From NCBI GenBank assembly GCA_900541785.1, contig UQKY01000034.1, positions 1-22,485 of the forward strand: DNA of 22,485 nucleotides. Direction: 5' to 3'. Under the pieces are notes generated by a model that was given only the letters and a program-made list of their open reading frames with translations, had not been told where the DNA came from and searched no databases. Positions 14,108 to 22,413 of this stretch are shown here, piece after piece. The first letter of the stretch is position 1. Each line of letters starts with the position of its first letter. The position numbers were made by a program, and so were the translations under genes. The stretch is from an uncultured Collinsella sp. Its GTDB lineage: Bacteria > Actinomycetota > Coriobacteriia > Coriobacteriales > Coriobacteriaceae.

Positions 14108-15425
14108 CGGGACTCTCCTCACTGCCCACGGTAAGCCAGCGGTTTGCAATATGTTGAGCAATCAGGACAGGAACGAGCACAAGACCGTTGGCGTATACAA
14201 CCGAGGCCCAACTGGTCATGTACATGGACAGGAACGCTGAGACTGGATATTTTGCGATGGCACCGAGGCAATAGAAAAAAACTTGGGGTCTCAAGCGATT
14301 CGTGGCGTTACCCAGGCACGTCTCAGAATTGGTTAACACAGTCACGATGACGAGAAAGATGAGTGAAACGGACTCATAAAGCGTGAGAGTCGGCGCCTGT
14401 TCTTTTAGCCATATGCTAAGTATGGAATTGATAAGCAGGCCGATAGCGACCGTTCCTGCGGATGCGATCGCCGAGAGCCCCAAATACTTTCTATGTACGG
14501 AAAGGAGCCTACCCCTGTTGCCCGATGCAAAGGAACTCGCCATATCGGACCAGATAGGCTGAGCCATGACTCCGAAAAAGACAAGAATGAGATTGAAAAC
14601 CCTATAAGCCACAGAGTAAGGAACGACGCTATCGGAGCCGCAGAGCGAACCGATGAAGAGTTCGTTGGTCGACGATACGAAGAGCAAAGCGATCTGAATA
14701 ACGAAGAATTGTATGCCGAGCGAGCCAAGCGAACGGAAGTAATCTGTCCTTACGTCTTTCAATCTCGGTGTATAGCCCTTGAGTTCGGTGGCGAAAATTA
14801 CAAAACCAGCGGCGACCAGCGGAAGCGATAGTGCAATTATCTCTACTATACACATGTACATGAACCGCTCACCAGCCCCCGCCAGGGGAGGCGGGAAAGC
14901 TATGGCGACAAGGATTAGACAGTTGGAGATAAGGAGGAGAAGCGCCGGGGCAGCGTTGCGCTGGACAGCGTAATACAGAGAGTTCACGAGCTTAAGAACG
15001 AGCTGCAGCAAAGTGCCTGCGATGACGACAATCATACATGCGGTAAGATCACTTCTGCAGATTTCACTATCCCCAACTGAGAAGACTGAGTTCCAGGGAA
15101 CGAAGGCAGAGACCGCCACGCCAAGGGGAATCAGCGCGATCACGATCGCGCCAAGGAAAATAACCGACGATGAAATTACAACGCGGCCCCTTTCGGAGTC
15201 ACCTTTACTCAACGCGTAAGTCAAATCGTTGCGAAGTCCGTTGCCAATTCCGAAATCAAAAAAGGAAATCCAGTTCAACACGGAGAGAACGGTAAACCAA
15301 GCGCCAAGAACTGCATCGTTCGAGAAGAACGACATCATAATGGGCGTCGAAATTAAAGATACGATTAAGGCAAGAACTTTGATGCACGCGTTTGCCGCGA
15401 CGCTTAGTTTAAGATTATTCTTCAT
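14094..15425 (-). CDS. wzx: Wzx-type lipid-linked oligosaccharide flippase
   Basis: The ATG at 15425 overlaps the wzy stop by 11 bases; an in-frame ATG at 15437 is the alternative. The roughly 443-residue product is a polytopic membrane protein with about 12 hydrophobic spans and short polar loops. It begins NLKLSVAANACIKVLALIVS, with later SFFSNDAVLGAWF and FFDFGIGNGLRNDL. The latter is the first-loop pattern common in Wzx/MATE-like polysaccharide flippases. It should move the undecaprenyl-linked repeat unit to the outer face. It sits directly between wzy and two glycosyltransferases, as usual in Wzx/Wzy-dependent loci. Confidence 0.87.
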   Translation of the reverse strand: MKNNLKLSVAANACIKVLALIVSLISTPIMMSFFSNDAVLGAWFTVLSVLNWISFFDFGIGNGLRNDLTYALSKGDSERGRVVISSSVIFLGAIVIALIPLGVAVSAFVPWNSVFSVGDSEICRSDLTACMIVVIAGTLLQLVLKLVNSLYYAVQRNAAPALLLLISNCLILVAIAFPPPLAGAGERFMYMCIVEIIALSLPLVAAGFVIFATELKGYTPRLKDVRTDYFRSLGSLGIQFFVIQIALLFVSSTNELFIGSLCGSDSVVPYSVAYRVFNLILVFFGVMAQPIWSDMASSFASGNRGRLLSVHRKYLGLSAIASAGTVAIGLLINSILSIWLKEQAPTLTLYESVSLIFLVIVTVLTNSETCLGNATNRLRPQVFFYCLGAIAKYPVSAFLSMYMTSWASVVYANGLVLVPVLIAQHIANRWLTVGSEESPVEEK

Positions 15426-16680
15426 GTGCGCCCCCATAGCATTTAACGGAAGAGCGTTCCGAACTCTCGTCAGAGAGGGAGAGGAAGGAAAATACCAATA
15501 TATAAGTCATGGCCGAAGCAGTATGCGGTTCTTTGTTGATTAATAAAGCGAAAAGCAGAGCGAGCATGATGCCTGCGGATAGCGGAAGACGCTGAGTTCC
15601 GATAAGAGCGTATAACGTAACCCCCCACATCGCGAAACCAGAGATACCAAACGCGGCAAGTTGAAAGAAGCTCGTTGTCGTCAAAGAATCAATGGTTGGG
15701 GAGCCCGCCGCAATGGCAGAATAGGCCTCCAGAGCATCTCCGTAACCTAATCCCAAAACGGGGCTTGCGGAAAATAGGCTCCAGCACACACCAGGAGACT
15801 GAAGCCTCGTGAGCTTTGTGACGGCGTCAGCATCCCCCAGCTTCCAAAATAATGAAGGGTCAATCTGCATAAGCGCGTTAAGAATTGTAGAGTAATTCGT
15901 AAAAGCCCATAAAACGAGGATGCCAATTCCAATCGCGATTGCCACACGACCTCGACCCCCGTTTTTCAGTAATCCAACGGCAAGGGCAAGTGGAAGAAGA
16001 AGATAGCCAGCTGTAGATCCTGTTGTGAACAACGTTACGACCAACAAGGCCAATCTAACTTTTGATGCTTTTTTATTAACAATGAACTCAACAGAAATCG
16101 CAAGGAGTAGATAAGAAGCAAAAATACCGCTTTCCCAGAAAAAACCCATACTCTTGCTTGCGTCGATATACGCCTCAGCAAACTGAGAGACAATGAAGAT
16201 GGTTTTGTAATGAACACCGTTGATATTTTCAAACACGGGGAACGGTAAGTTTATCCCCAACCAATTTGTTGCGATCCAAACCAATAGAGACACACAAGAG
16301 GTGGCGCACATAAGCCAGACAAAAATATGACAGAGTTGAAGAGGCCCCACCTTCCTGACACAAAGGTAGGCTAAAAGAATACAAACCATTAATGTCAAGG
16401 AATTCATGACATTTGAACTACTTAAATTGCCGATAGCAGAAAGCAAGATAGGAATCGTAAAGACAAGCGCACCGATCGTTAACGCCGTATTGTTCTTATC
16501 CGCGTCAGAAAGCGTCAGCAGAAGAAAACACGATAGCAGAGCAAACGGTAGGCATAGCGACGAAAAGCCTATCAATGTTGAAACGGCGCTGCAGCTATTG
16601 AGGCAAATTGAGAATCCGACGAAAGTCCCAATTAACAACCAATCCAGCCTAACCGATAAGAACCGCCTAGCAAAGTTCAT
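15415..16680 (-). CDS. wzy: Wzy-type O-antigen/capsule polymerase
   Basis: The ATG at 16680 is one base after the capF stop; a TTG three codons earlier is less likely. The roughly 421-residue product has about 11 predicted membrane spans. A larger external loop between residues of about 270 and 320 contains the LGLGYGDALEAYS segment, typical of O-antigen ligase/polymerase family proteins (G-x-G followed by a polar loop). It has no soluble domain. Its role is to join repeat units on the outer leaflet. Sequence conservation in Wzy is low, so the call rests on topology, the GxG loop and the neighbours. Confidence 0.83.
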   Translation of the reverse strand: MNFARRFLSVRLDWLLIGTFVGFSICLNSCSAVSTLIGFSSLCLPFALLSCFLLLTLSDADKNNTALTIGALVFTIPILLSAIGNLSSSNVMNSLTLMVCILLAYLCVRKVGPLQLCHIFVWLMCATSCVSLLVWIATNWLGINLPFPVFENINGVHYKTIFIVSQFAEAYIDASKSMGFFWESGIFASYLLLAISVEFIVNKKASKVRLALLVVTLFTTGSTAGYLLLPLALAVGLLKNGGRGRVAIAIGIGILVLWAFTNYSTILNALMQIDPSLFWKLGDADAVTKLTRLQSPGVCWSLFSASPVLGLGYGDALEAYSAIAAGSPTIDSLTTTSFFQLAAFGISGFAMWGVTLYALIGTQRLPLSAGIMLALLFALLINKEPHTASAMTYILVFSFLSLSDESSERSSVKCYGGAHEE

Positions 16681-16681
16681 T

Positions 16682-17899
16682 TTAAACAACTTCGAAAAAA
16701 GTATCTGGATTCTCGGGGTCGAAGGGTTCGTTGGCCCACATGACCGTCACGAGGTCCTCGGTGTCTGACAGGTTGGTGATGGAGTGCGTGTAGCCGGGGA
16801 TCATCTCCACCGCGCGCATGTCCGAGCCGGAAACGACGTACTCGTCGACGGGGAATAGGTTTCCATAGGAGTCCTCCCCCACCTTCCTCAGCTTGATGCT
16901 CGCGGTGCCGGAGACCACCAGGAACCTCTCCCACTTGCTCATGTGCCAGTGGTTGCCCTTGGTGATGCCGGGCCTGGACACGTTGATCGAGACCTGGCCG
17001 CGCTCGGGCGTGCGCAGGAACTCCGTGAACGAGCCGCGGTCGTCCACGTTGGGCTTGAGACTATAGGCGAAGTGTCCCGGCTCGTAGTAGGACAGGAACG
17101 TGCTCCAGAGCTTCTTGGAGAAGGATCCCTCGGAAAGGTCGGGCACCGAGAGCGTCTCGCGGCTATCGCGGAAGCAGTCGAGCAGGTAGACAATCTCGCC
17201 CAGGGTCTTCACGTCGGTGTCGGGGACGTAGCAGAACTCGTCGCCCTCTACCCTCTCGAGGCCCACGTAGCCGCAGCGGTGCTCCTCCCCCAGCAGGGCG
17301 CCCAGCATCTCGCCGACCAGGTCGTCGATGTAGAGGAGCTCCAGCTCCACGGAGGGGTCGTTGACGGTGTAGGGGCGGCCGTTGGCGACGGCGTCGCAGA
17401 AGGTGGCCACGGCGGAGTTGTAGCGCGGACGGCACCACTTGCCGTAGAGGTTGGGGAAGCGGTAGATGAGCACCGGCGCCCCCGTGCGCTCCGAGTACTC
17501 GCGGAACAGGCCCTCCCCCGCGAGCTTCGACTCGCCGTAGACCGATCCCTCGAAGCGGCCGGACAGGCTCGCCTGCGCGGAACTGGACAGCATGACGGGG
17601 CACCTGTTGCCGTGGCGCTCGAGGGTGTCCAGCAGCGTGGAGGCGAACCCGAAGTTGCCCTCCATGAACTCCGCCTGGTCCTTGGGTCGGTTGACGCCGG
17701 CCAGGTTGAAGACGAAGTCGGCGCGGGAGCAGTAGTCCTCCAGCTCTTCCGGGGTCGAGTCGACGTCGTACTCCATGACCTCGAGGGGCAGCAGGCCCGC
17801 GTACTTCTCGCGCCGGTCCTTGCCGTCCCTTATGTTCTTCAGCGCGCAGCAGAGGTTCCTGCCCACGAAGCCCCTGGCGCCTGTGACGAGGACGCGCAC
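16682..17899 (-). CDS. capF: CapF/FnlB-type reductase with cupin domain (UDP-L-FucNAc synthesis)
   Basis: The GTG at 17899 comes one base after the capE stop. The 405-residue protein has an N-terminal SDR domain with VTGARGFVGRNLC, SSSAQAS and VYGESK (the Tyr-x-x-x-Lys pair), then a C-terminal cupin from about residue 270. The cupin part shows NHWHMSKWERFLVVSG, whose His and Glu residues would bind metal, and YTHSITNLS. This two-domain layout is that of CapF, which reduces the keto intermediate made by CapE. The cupin epimerises first and the SDR domain reduces with NADPH. It is strongly GC-rich. The product should be the UDP-talosamine-type sugar used by CapG. Confidence 0.93.
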   Translation of the reverse strand: MRVLVTGARGFVGRNLCCALKNIRDGKDRREKYAGLLPLEVMEYDVDSTPEELEDYCSRADFVFNLAGVNRPKDQAEFMEGNFGFASTLLDTLERHGNRCPVMLSSSAQASLSGRFEGSVYGESKLAGEGLFREYSERTGAPVLIYRFPNLYGKWCRPRYNSAVATFCDAVANGRPYTVNDPSVELELLYIDDLVGEMLGALLGEEHRCGYVGLERVEGDEFCYVPDTDVKTLGEIVYLLDCFRDSRETLSVPDLSEGSFSKKLWSTFLSYYEPGHFAYSLKPNVDDRGSFTEFLRTPERGQVSINVSRPGITKGNHWHMSKWERFLVVSGTASIKLRKVGEDSYGNLFPVDEYVVSGSDMRAVEMIPGYTHSITNLSDTEDLVTVMWANEPFDPENPDTFFEVV

Positions 17900-17900
17900 C

Positions 17901-18959
17901 CTACTGCACCGCCTCGTGCTCGCGGCCCTCGAGCGCCAGCTGCACGTACTCGGCGGTCTTGATCTTGGCGATGGTGCCCTCCACGTCGAGCCTCTCGGTG
18001 TTGTGGGAGGTGTAGGACTCGTCTGCCTGGGTCTCCACCTCGCCGTCGACGACGAACTTGTCGTAGTTCAGGTCGCGCGAGTCGCAGGCCACGCGGTAGT
18101 AGCCGCCCATGTCCTCGGCCCTCAGGCGCTCCTCGCGGGTCATGAGGGTCTCGAAGAGCTTCTCGCCGTGGCGGGTGCCGATGACCTGGGTGCCCACGCG
18201 GCCGAAGACCTCCTGGACGGCCTCGGCGAGGTCGCCGATCGTGGAGGCGGGGGCCTTCTGGATGAACAGGTCGCCGGGGTTGGCGTGCTCGAAGGCGAAC
18301 TGCACCAGGTCGACCGCCTCGTCCAGGTTCATGAGGAAGCGAGTCATGTTGGGGTCGGTGACGGTAAGCGGCTCCCCTTTCCGGATGCGGTCGATGAACA
18401 GCGGGATGACGCTGCCGCGCGAGCACATGACGTTGCCGTAGCGGGTGCAGCAGATGGTGGTGCGGCCGGCGCCGTTGCGGGCGTTGGCGTAGATGATGGA
18501 CTCCATCATGGCCTTGGACTTGCCCATGGCGTTGATGGGGTAGGCCGCCTTGTCGGTGGAAAGGCACACGACGCGGTCCACGCCCTCCTCGATGGCGGCG
18601 TGCAGGACGTTGTCAGTGCCGATGACGTTGGTGCGCACGGCCTCCATGGGGAAGAACTCGCAGGAGGGAACCTGCTTGAGGGCGGCGGCGTGGAAGATGT
18701 AGTCCACGCCGTGCATGGCGTCGCGCACGCTCTGGGCGTTGCGGACGTCGCCGATGAAGAAGCGCACCTTGGAGGCGAGCACGGGGGACTTCTCCTGCAG
18801 GCGGTGGCGCATGTCGTCCTGCTTCTTCTCGTCGCGCGAGAAGATGCGGATCTCGGCCAGGTCGGTGTCCATGAAGTGCTTGAGCACCGTGTTGCCGAAC
18901 GAGCCGGTGCCGCCCGTGATCATGAGGGTCTTGTCTTTAAATGCGGAAGTGCCTGTCAT
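17901..18959 (-). CDS. capE: CapE/FnlA-type UDP-GlcNAc 4,6-dehydratase/5-epimerase
   Basis: GGAGGA about seven bases before the ATG at 18959 supports this start. The 352-residue SDR enzyme has TGGTGSFGNTVLKHF near residue 15 for NAD(P) binding, GDVRN, AAALKQVPSCE and STDKAAYPINAMGKSK. In the last motif the usual catalytic Tyr is replaced by Met (M-x-x-x-K), as in CapE-type inverting dehydratases. It converts UDP-GlcNAc to the 4-keto-6-deoxy-L-arabino-hexulose. This is the first committed step of UDP-N-acetyl-L-fucosamine synthesis, continued by the next gene, capF. The C-terminal end ESYTSHNTERLDVEG matches the family's tail. Confidence 0.93.
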   Translation of the reverse strand: MTGTSAFKDKTLMITGGTGSFGNTVLKHFMDTDLAEIRIFSRDEKKQDDMRHRLQEKSPVLASKVRFFIGDVRNAQSVRDAMHGVDYIFHAAALKQVPSCEFFPMEAVRTNVIGTDNVLHAAIEEGVDRVVCLSTDKAAYPINAMGKSKAMMESIIYANARNGAGRTTICCTRYGNVMCSRGSVIPLFIDRIRKGEPLTVTDPNMTRFLMNLDEAVDLVQFAFEHANPGDLFIQKAPASTIGDLAEAVQEVFGRVGTQVIGTRHGEKLFETLMTREERLRAEDMGGYYRVACDSRDLNYDKFVVDGEVETQADESYTSHNTERLDVEGTIAKIKTAEYVQLALEGREHEAVQ

Positions 18960-18962
18960 AAA

Positions 18963-20171
18963 TTAATCCTCCACTAGTTGAGTAAGTAATTTTTCGAGCT
19001 TGTCGAAGAACAGCTTCTTCGTGAAATAGCGTTCGTAATAAGCTTTTGCGTTATAGCCAAGCTGCCCTGTGTCGGAAAGTCCAGCAAATTGCGAGGCAAT
19101 TCGCGCAAGGCCTTCGGCATCTTCGATATCGCAGCAGAAACCGCATTTGGCCTCATCAATTACTCGTTTGGTTTCACCTGAAAGCGCTGCCAAAATCGGT
19201 TTTCCAGCGGCCATATAAGTTGTTACTTTTCGAGGAAGGGTGTACGTGGCCATGGGGCTGTCTTCAAACGTGACAATCATTGCGTCAGAAGCACCGTAGT
19301 ACTTGGGCATATCCACAATTGGCTTGCGGCCGTGAAACACAATGTTATTCAGGCCTAGCTCCACAGCCCTCGATCTACATTGCTCCAAACGCGACCCTGA
19401 ACCAACAATATGAAACACGAGGTTCCTGTCTTTCTGAGCAATGCAAGCGGCTTCAACAATGGTGATAACGGACTGTGCTTGTCCCACATTTCCGGCAAAC
19501 GTTAGATTGATTTTCGATGAGTCATAGCCTTCGCAGGAGCACTTAGCACAGCCGGAAAAGGCGTCGTCAGCGTATTGAGGTAGGTATGCCGAGGGCTCAC
19601 GGTTAATTCCAAGACTGTTTGAAAAGTATTCGTCAAACAAAGGTGAAGTAACGGCGATACGATCAGCCTGCCTATAAATCCTTTTCGAGACAGCTTTCAT
19701 CCATTTGTAAGGCAACGAGGATTCTGAAAAACCACCGGCTGTAAGACTCACTGGCCACAAATCAAAGCAATACAACAGCATCTTTTTTTGATGCTTGCGA
19801 GCATAAACAAGACCGGGATCCACCTGCATAACGGGTGAAAACTGATACCCAAGGACAACATCAAATTCTTCATTTAGCGTTCGAGCAAGCTGATTCGCGT
19901 TATGCCAGAAAGAGATATAGTTCTTTACGCGATTGAGCGCGCCAGTTTTTCTAGGGTATAAGTTGGCGCGATACACAGTCACGCCATTATGATGCTCAAT
20001 CTGCTTTTGCCTATTTTTATACTCTTCTGGAATGTCAGAGTTGGGCATTCCGGTGTTCGGCAGACCGGTGATAACAGAGACGCTATGCCCTCTATCAACA
20101 AGCTCCTCGCATACATCCGAAGTGTTAAATGGCTCCGGCCAATAGTGCTGACAAATAACAAGTATCTTCAT
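18963..20171 (-). CDS. WbuB-like glycosyltransferase family 4
   Basis: The ATG at 20171 shares one base with the stop of the previous gene. The 402-residue GT-B protein starts with KILVICQHYWPEPFNTSDV, then TGLPNTGMPN, the start typical of WbuB/WcaI-like transferases. It contains YCFDLWPVSLTAGGF, NLTFAGNVGQAQSV and LPRKVTTYMAAGKPIL, the last being the donor-binding segment. WbuB-type enzymes can transfer L-FucNAc. Since the next two genes make that sugar, this is a fair guess for the donor, but it is inferred from context. Confidence 0.87.
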   Translation of the reverse strand: MKILVICQHYWPEPFNTSDVCEELVDRGHSVSVITGLPNTGMPNSDIPEEYKNRQKQIEHHNGVTVYRANLYPRKTGALNRVKNYISFWHNANQLARTLNEEFDVVLGYQFSPVMQVDPGLVYARKHQKKMLLYCFDLWPVSLTAGGFSESSLPYKWMKAVSKRIYRQADRIAVTSPLFDEYFSNSLGINREPSAYLPQYADDAFSGCAKCSCEGYDSSKINLTFAGNVGQAQSVITIVEAACIAQKDRNLVFHIVGSGSRLEQCRSRAVELGLNNIVFHGRKPIVDMPKYYGASDAMIVTFEDSPMATYTLPRKVTTYMAAGKPILAALSGETKRVIDEAKCGFCCDIEDAEGLARIASQFAGLSDTGQLGYNAKAYYERYFTKKLFFDKLEKLLTQLVED

Positions 20172-20944
20172 TAACGCGCACCGTCGCCAGTGCTCACAAC
20201 ACCAAGTGTCTTAAGCATGATCACAATATCCATCTTGATGTTTCTAGTTTTGATGTACTGGAGGTCAAACATGACCTTCTCACTGGGAAGCAGATCGTAG
20301 CCGCCTGTAACCTGGGCAAGGCCAGAAATGCCCGGGCGCACCATGGTGCGGTAATGCCAGCCATGAATACGCTTCTCGAACTCTTCGCAAAACGCGGGAC
20401 GCTCGGGGCGAGGGCCGATTAGGCTCATATCGCCTTTGAATACATTCCAGAACTGCGGAATCTCGTCTAGACGCGTCTTACGCATAATTTTGCCGAAAGG
20501 CGTGACACGCGGATCTTCGTCCTGTGCCCACTGAGCGCCCCGAGACTCTGCATCGGTATACATGCTGCGAAACTTGTAGATATTAAAGACTCTGCCGTCT
20601 TTGCCAACGCGGCGTTGAGCGTAAATAACGGGGCCTTCGGACTCGCTCTTGATTTTTACGGCGATAACGGCCATCGGAATTGCGAGCAGAATCAAAGCAC
20701 AACCACAAGACACAACGTCAAAGAATCGCTTAATAAAGCGATAGAAAAGCCCACCATTAACGACGGGCTTTTCCAATTCAACAATGTCATGACCGGGTAG
20801 CAGCTTCTCCAGCACATCCGCCGGAATACCGTTCTCGCTCAACTTCGGCTCGTGTTTTCCGACATTTTGGAGCTTGGCGGTCCTGCGCCTATCCTCATGC
20901 GCTACGGCAACAGCTGTTGCATCTCCAATTTGATTATCTTGCAC
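20171..20944 (-). CDS. Polyprenyl-phosphate phosphoglycosyl transferase (initiating sugar transferase)
   Basis: I favour the GTG at 20944, with AAGGA before it; a TTG at 20956 is close. The frame is open to 21076, but that part overlaps the NusG-like gene. The roughly 257-residue protein has a short variable N-terminus, then a hydrophobic re-entrant helix FFDVVSCGCALILLAIPMAV and the monotopic PGT core. The core shows YAQRRVGKDGRVFNIYKFRS, RLDEIPQFWNV (the Asp-Glu catalytic pair), MSLIGPRPERP and VRPGISGLAQV. It moves a sugar-1-phosphate from UDP-sugar to undecaprenyl phosphate, starting the repeat unit. Its donor sugar cannot be read off. Confidence 0.93.
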   Translation of the reverse strand: MQDNQIGDATAVAVAHEDRRRTAKLQNVGKHEPKLSENGIPADVLEKLLPGHDIVELEKPVVNGGLFYRFIKRFFDVVSCGCALILLAIPMAVIAVKIKSESEGPVIYAQRRVGKDGRVFNIYKFRSMYTDAESRGAQWAQDEDPRVTPFGKIMRKTRLDEIPQFWNVFKGDMSLIGPRPERPAFCEEFEKRIHGWHYRTMVRPGISGLAQVTGGYDLLPSEKVMFDLQYIKTRNIKMDIVIMLKTLGVVSTGDGAR

Positions 20945-21011
20945 TATTTCCTTCAAACCTACGTCCCCGCCCCCGGGGATCTTCCCTGTCCCTTTAAACA
21001 GTCGCCCGCAC

Positions 21012-21557
21012 TTAGGCGATAGCCTTTTTAAGGTTTCGCATGACGCGCTGCTCGGCCGAAAGCACGGCGAGGCCAACGCGCGTAGTTACGCGTCGGCCGC
21101 ACAGGTCAAGCTCCAAATAAGCAGTGCTCTTGCGTCTGTTAATCGTTTTGATAAGGCCTTCGTGGCCCAGCAGCGGACCTGCCGTCACTACGACCTGGTC
21201 GCCGTCTTTTAGGGCCTCACTCATGGGAACTACGCGGTCTCCCGCATGAGTAAAGCTGCCAATAAGCTGGACCTCTTCTTTTGCCAGCGGCACAAACTGA
21301 CCATCCTGGGATAGTACCCGGGCAAAGTCGTCCATACGCAGCAGATACTGTTGCACGGTGCGGGGATCTGCCGTATCGCAGATGAGATATCCAGGAAAGA
21401 GCGGCTTGGTCGTGTTGACCCATTCGCCGTGTACTTTGATCTCGGTTTGAAATTGGGGATAAAAGAGCTCCTGCATGGCGCCAGCCGGCACCACACGCTC
21501 GATGCGCTCGCGCATTACATCTTCGCGACCGTTAATGACCTGAATCACATACCACAC
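21012..21557 (-). CDS. NusG-family specialised antiterminator (LoaP/RfaH-like)
   Basis: GTG at 21557 gives the usual NusG start WYVIQVINGRE; GGGGG lies eight bases before it. A GTG at 21566 is an alternative. The roughly 181-residue protein has an N-terminal NGN domain with QTEIKVHGEW and KPLFPGYLI, then a KOW domain with GDQVVVTAGPLLGHEGLI near residue 120 and RVTTRVGLAVLS. As the first gene of a long polysaccharide operon, it fits the LoaP/RfaH class. Members bind RNA polymerase and a nucleic-acid signal in the leader, and let it read through terminators. The leader here contains a terminator-like hairpin at 21741-21769. Whether it is a LoaP, UpxY or RfaH member cannot be settled by eye. 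Confidence 0.88.
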   Translation of the reverse strand: MWYVIQVINGREDVMRERIERVVPAGAMQELFYPQFQTEIKVHGEWVNTTKPLFPGYLICDTADPRTVQQYLLRMDDFARVLSQDGQFVPLAKEEVQLIGSFTHAGDRVVPMSEALKDGDQVVVTAGPLLGHEGLIKTINRRKSTAYLELDLCGRRVTTRVGLAVLSAEQRVMRNLKKAIA

Positions 21558-21740
21558 GAGCACCACCCCCTTGCTGTCTTACGTGTGGCTCACGGGGTTT
21601 GGGTATGGCTTCGCCAGGGCGCTTAGTGCGCGAAGGCGCTCCATATTCAAACCCTGAGCCCAGTTAGACAAGCACGTGGCTCTGCCCCACCGTGAACGGT
21701 ATGTATAAGTGCAGTGGCTAGAGACGCGGACGTGTATCGC

Positions 21741-21769
21741 AAAAAAGACCGCATCCCCAGCTGGCTGCG
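21741..21769 (-). terminator. Terminator-like hairpin in the capsule leader (possible attenuator)
   Basis: On the minus strand CGCAGCC and GGGATGCG can form an imperfect stem (outer CGCA/TGCG, a G-A mismatch, inner CC/GG) around AGCTG. GTC and six Ts follow. It precedes the first capsule gene by about 180 bases. It is weaker than the tRNA terminators in this window, which would suit a leaky attenuator. Confidence 0.4.
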
Positions 21770-22266
21770 TGCGACCCAGTCAAGCGGGAACAAAACTGGA
21801 CCGCGCGCAAACAGCTGTAGGACTGCTGCGCGTTTGTCATGAAATATCGATTCGAAATAACAGTTGCACTTAGACAAGAACAAAGTCATTCGATGCGATA
21901 CGCATGACTACTCTATTGGAGCTCGTGGTTTTTCTAGCACCGCCGTTACGGCCGGATGCCGATCGACCCTGTGCATTGCGGCTTGCTGGAGCCGTGAGCA
22001 CAGTTGAACCCATGTAACGTTAAGTATCCTAGCACAGCAGCTGGCCCATACGTTTTGGGGTGTGTTGAGCAACATATTGTTTATTTACCGTGGTTATGGG
22101 GGATATCGTGCTGCCTTGCACGCATTGCCGCAGGTTTATGGGGGTGTGTGGGTTGGCGATCACTGCCTGAGTTGTATTGCAGGGGGCGTGAATTGCTCAA
22201 ACTATTAAGTTTGGCTAACAAACTTTGTACAAAACCAGGAAGGTAATTGCGCAACTTTTGGTGTGC

Positions 22267-22291
22267 AGTTGTCGCAAAATTTGCGACAACT
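22267..22291. promoter_or_regulatory. 25-bp palindrome, candidate operator
   Basis: AGTTGTCGCAAA and its exact inverse complement flank a single base. The length and odd centre suit binding by a dimeric repressor or activator. It lies 700 bases upstream of the first capsule gene and about 80 bases after the tRNA-Ala terminator, where the operon promoter would be expected. I cannot name the regulator. Confidence 0.65.
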
Positions 22292-22370
22292 ACTGCTGAC
22301 GGCGAACTTGAACAGGAAAGCAATTTGCATATTTTGCAAAAATGCAGTTCAGGCCACTTAATATCGTATG

Positions 22371-22403
22371 AAAATAGAAAAGGCCACTCGACTGAGTGGC
22401 CTT
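22371..22403 (-). terminator. Intrinsic terminator after second tRNA-Ala(GGC)
   Basis: On the minus strand AAGGCCACTC and GAGTGGCCTT form a perfect 10-bp stem with an AGTC loop. It is followed by TTCTATTTTC, counted after the stem's own two Ts. It lies 10 bases after the encoded CCA. Confidence 0.9.
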
Positions 22404-22413
22404 GTATTCACGA

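Larger units (their letters stand above)
21558..22370 (-). promoter_or_regulatory. Long leader and control region of the capsule operon
   Basis: About 810 bases between the first capsule gene and the terminator of tRNA-Ala hold no credible gene; small frames on both strands give atypical proteins. The operon promoter must lie here, since both neighbours end in or start from this stretch, but no strong -35/-10 pair stands out. Visible structure includes a 25-bp palindrome (22267-22291), TTGCGCAA near 22248, a TTTGCA/TGCAAA dyad near 22330 and a hairpin with six Ts (21741-21769). A long structured leader fits control by the antiterminator encoded just downstream. Confidence 0.55.

Noticed and set aside
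16943..18977. Two long plus-strand frames opposite capF and capE
   Set aside because: Same effect of high GC on the opposite strand; no motifs, no ribosome binding sites, while the minus-strand genes are unambiguous.
22180..22230. Possible capsule promoter TTGTAC-17-CTTAAT on the minus strand
   Set aside because: Only three of six and four of six consensus matches; several equally weak pairs exist in the leader.
21647..22323. Small frames (about 80 codons) in the capsule leader
   Set aside because: Cys/Trp-rich or low-quality products with no ribosome binding sites; they overlap palindromes and hairpins.
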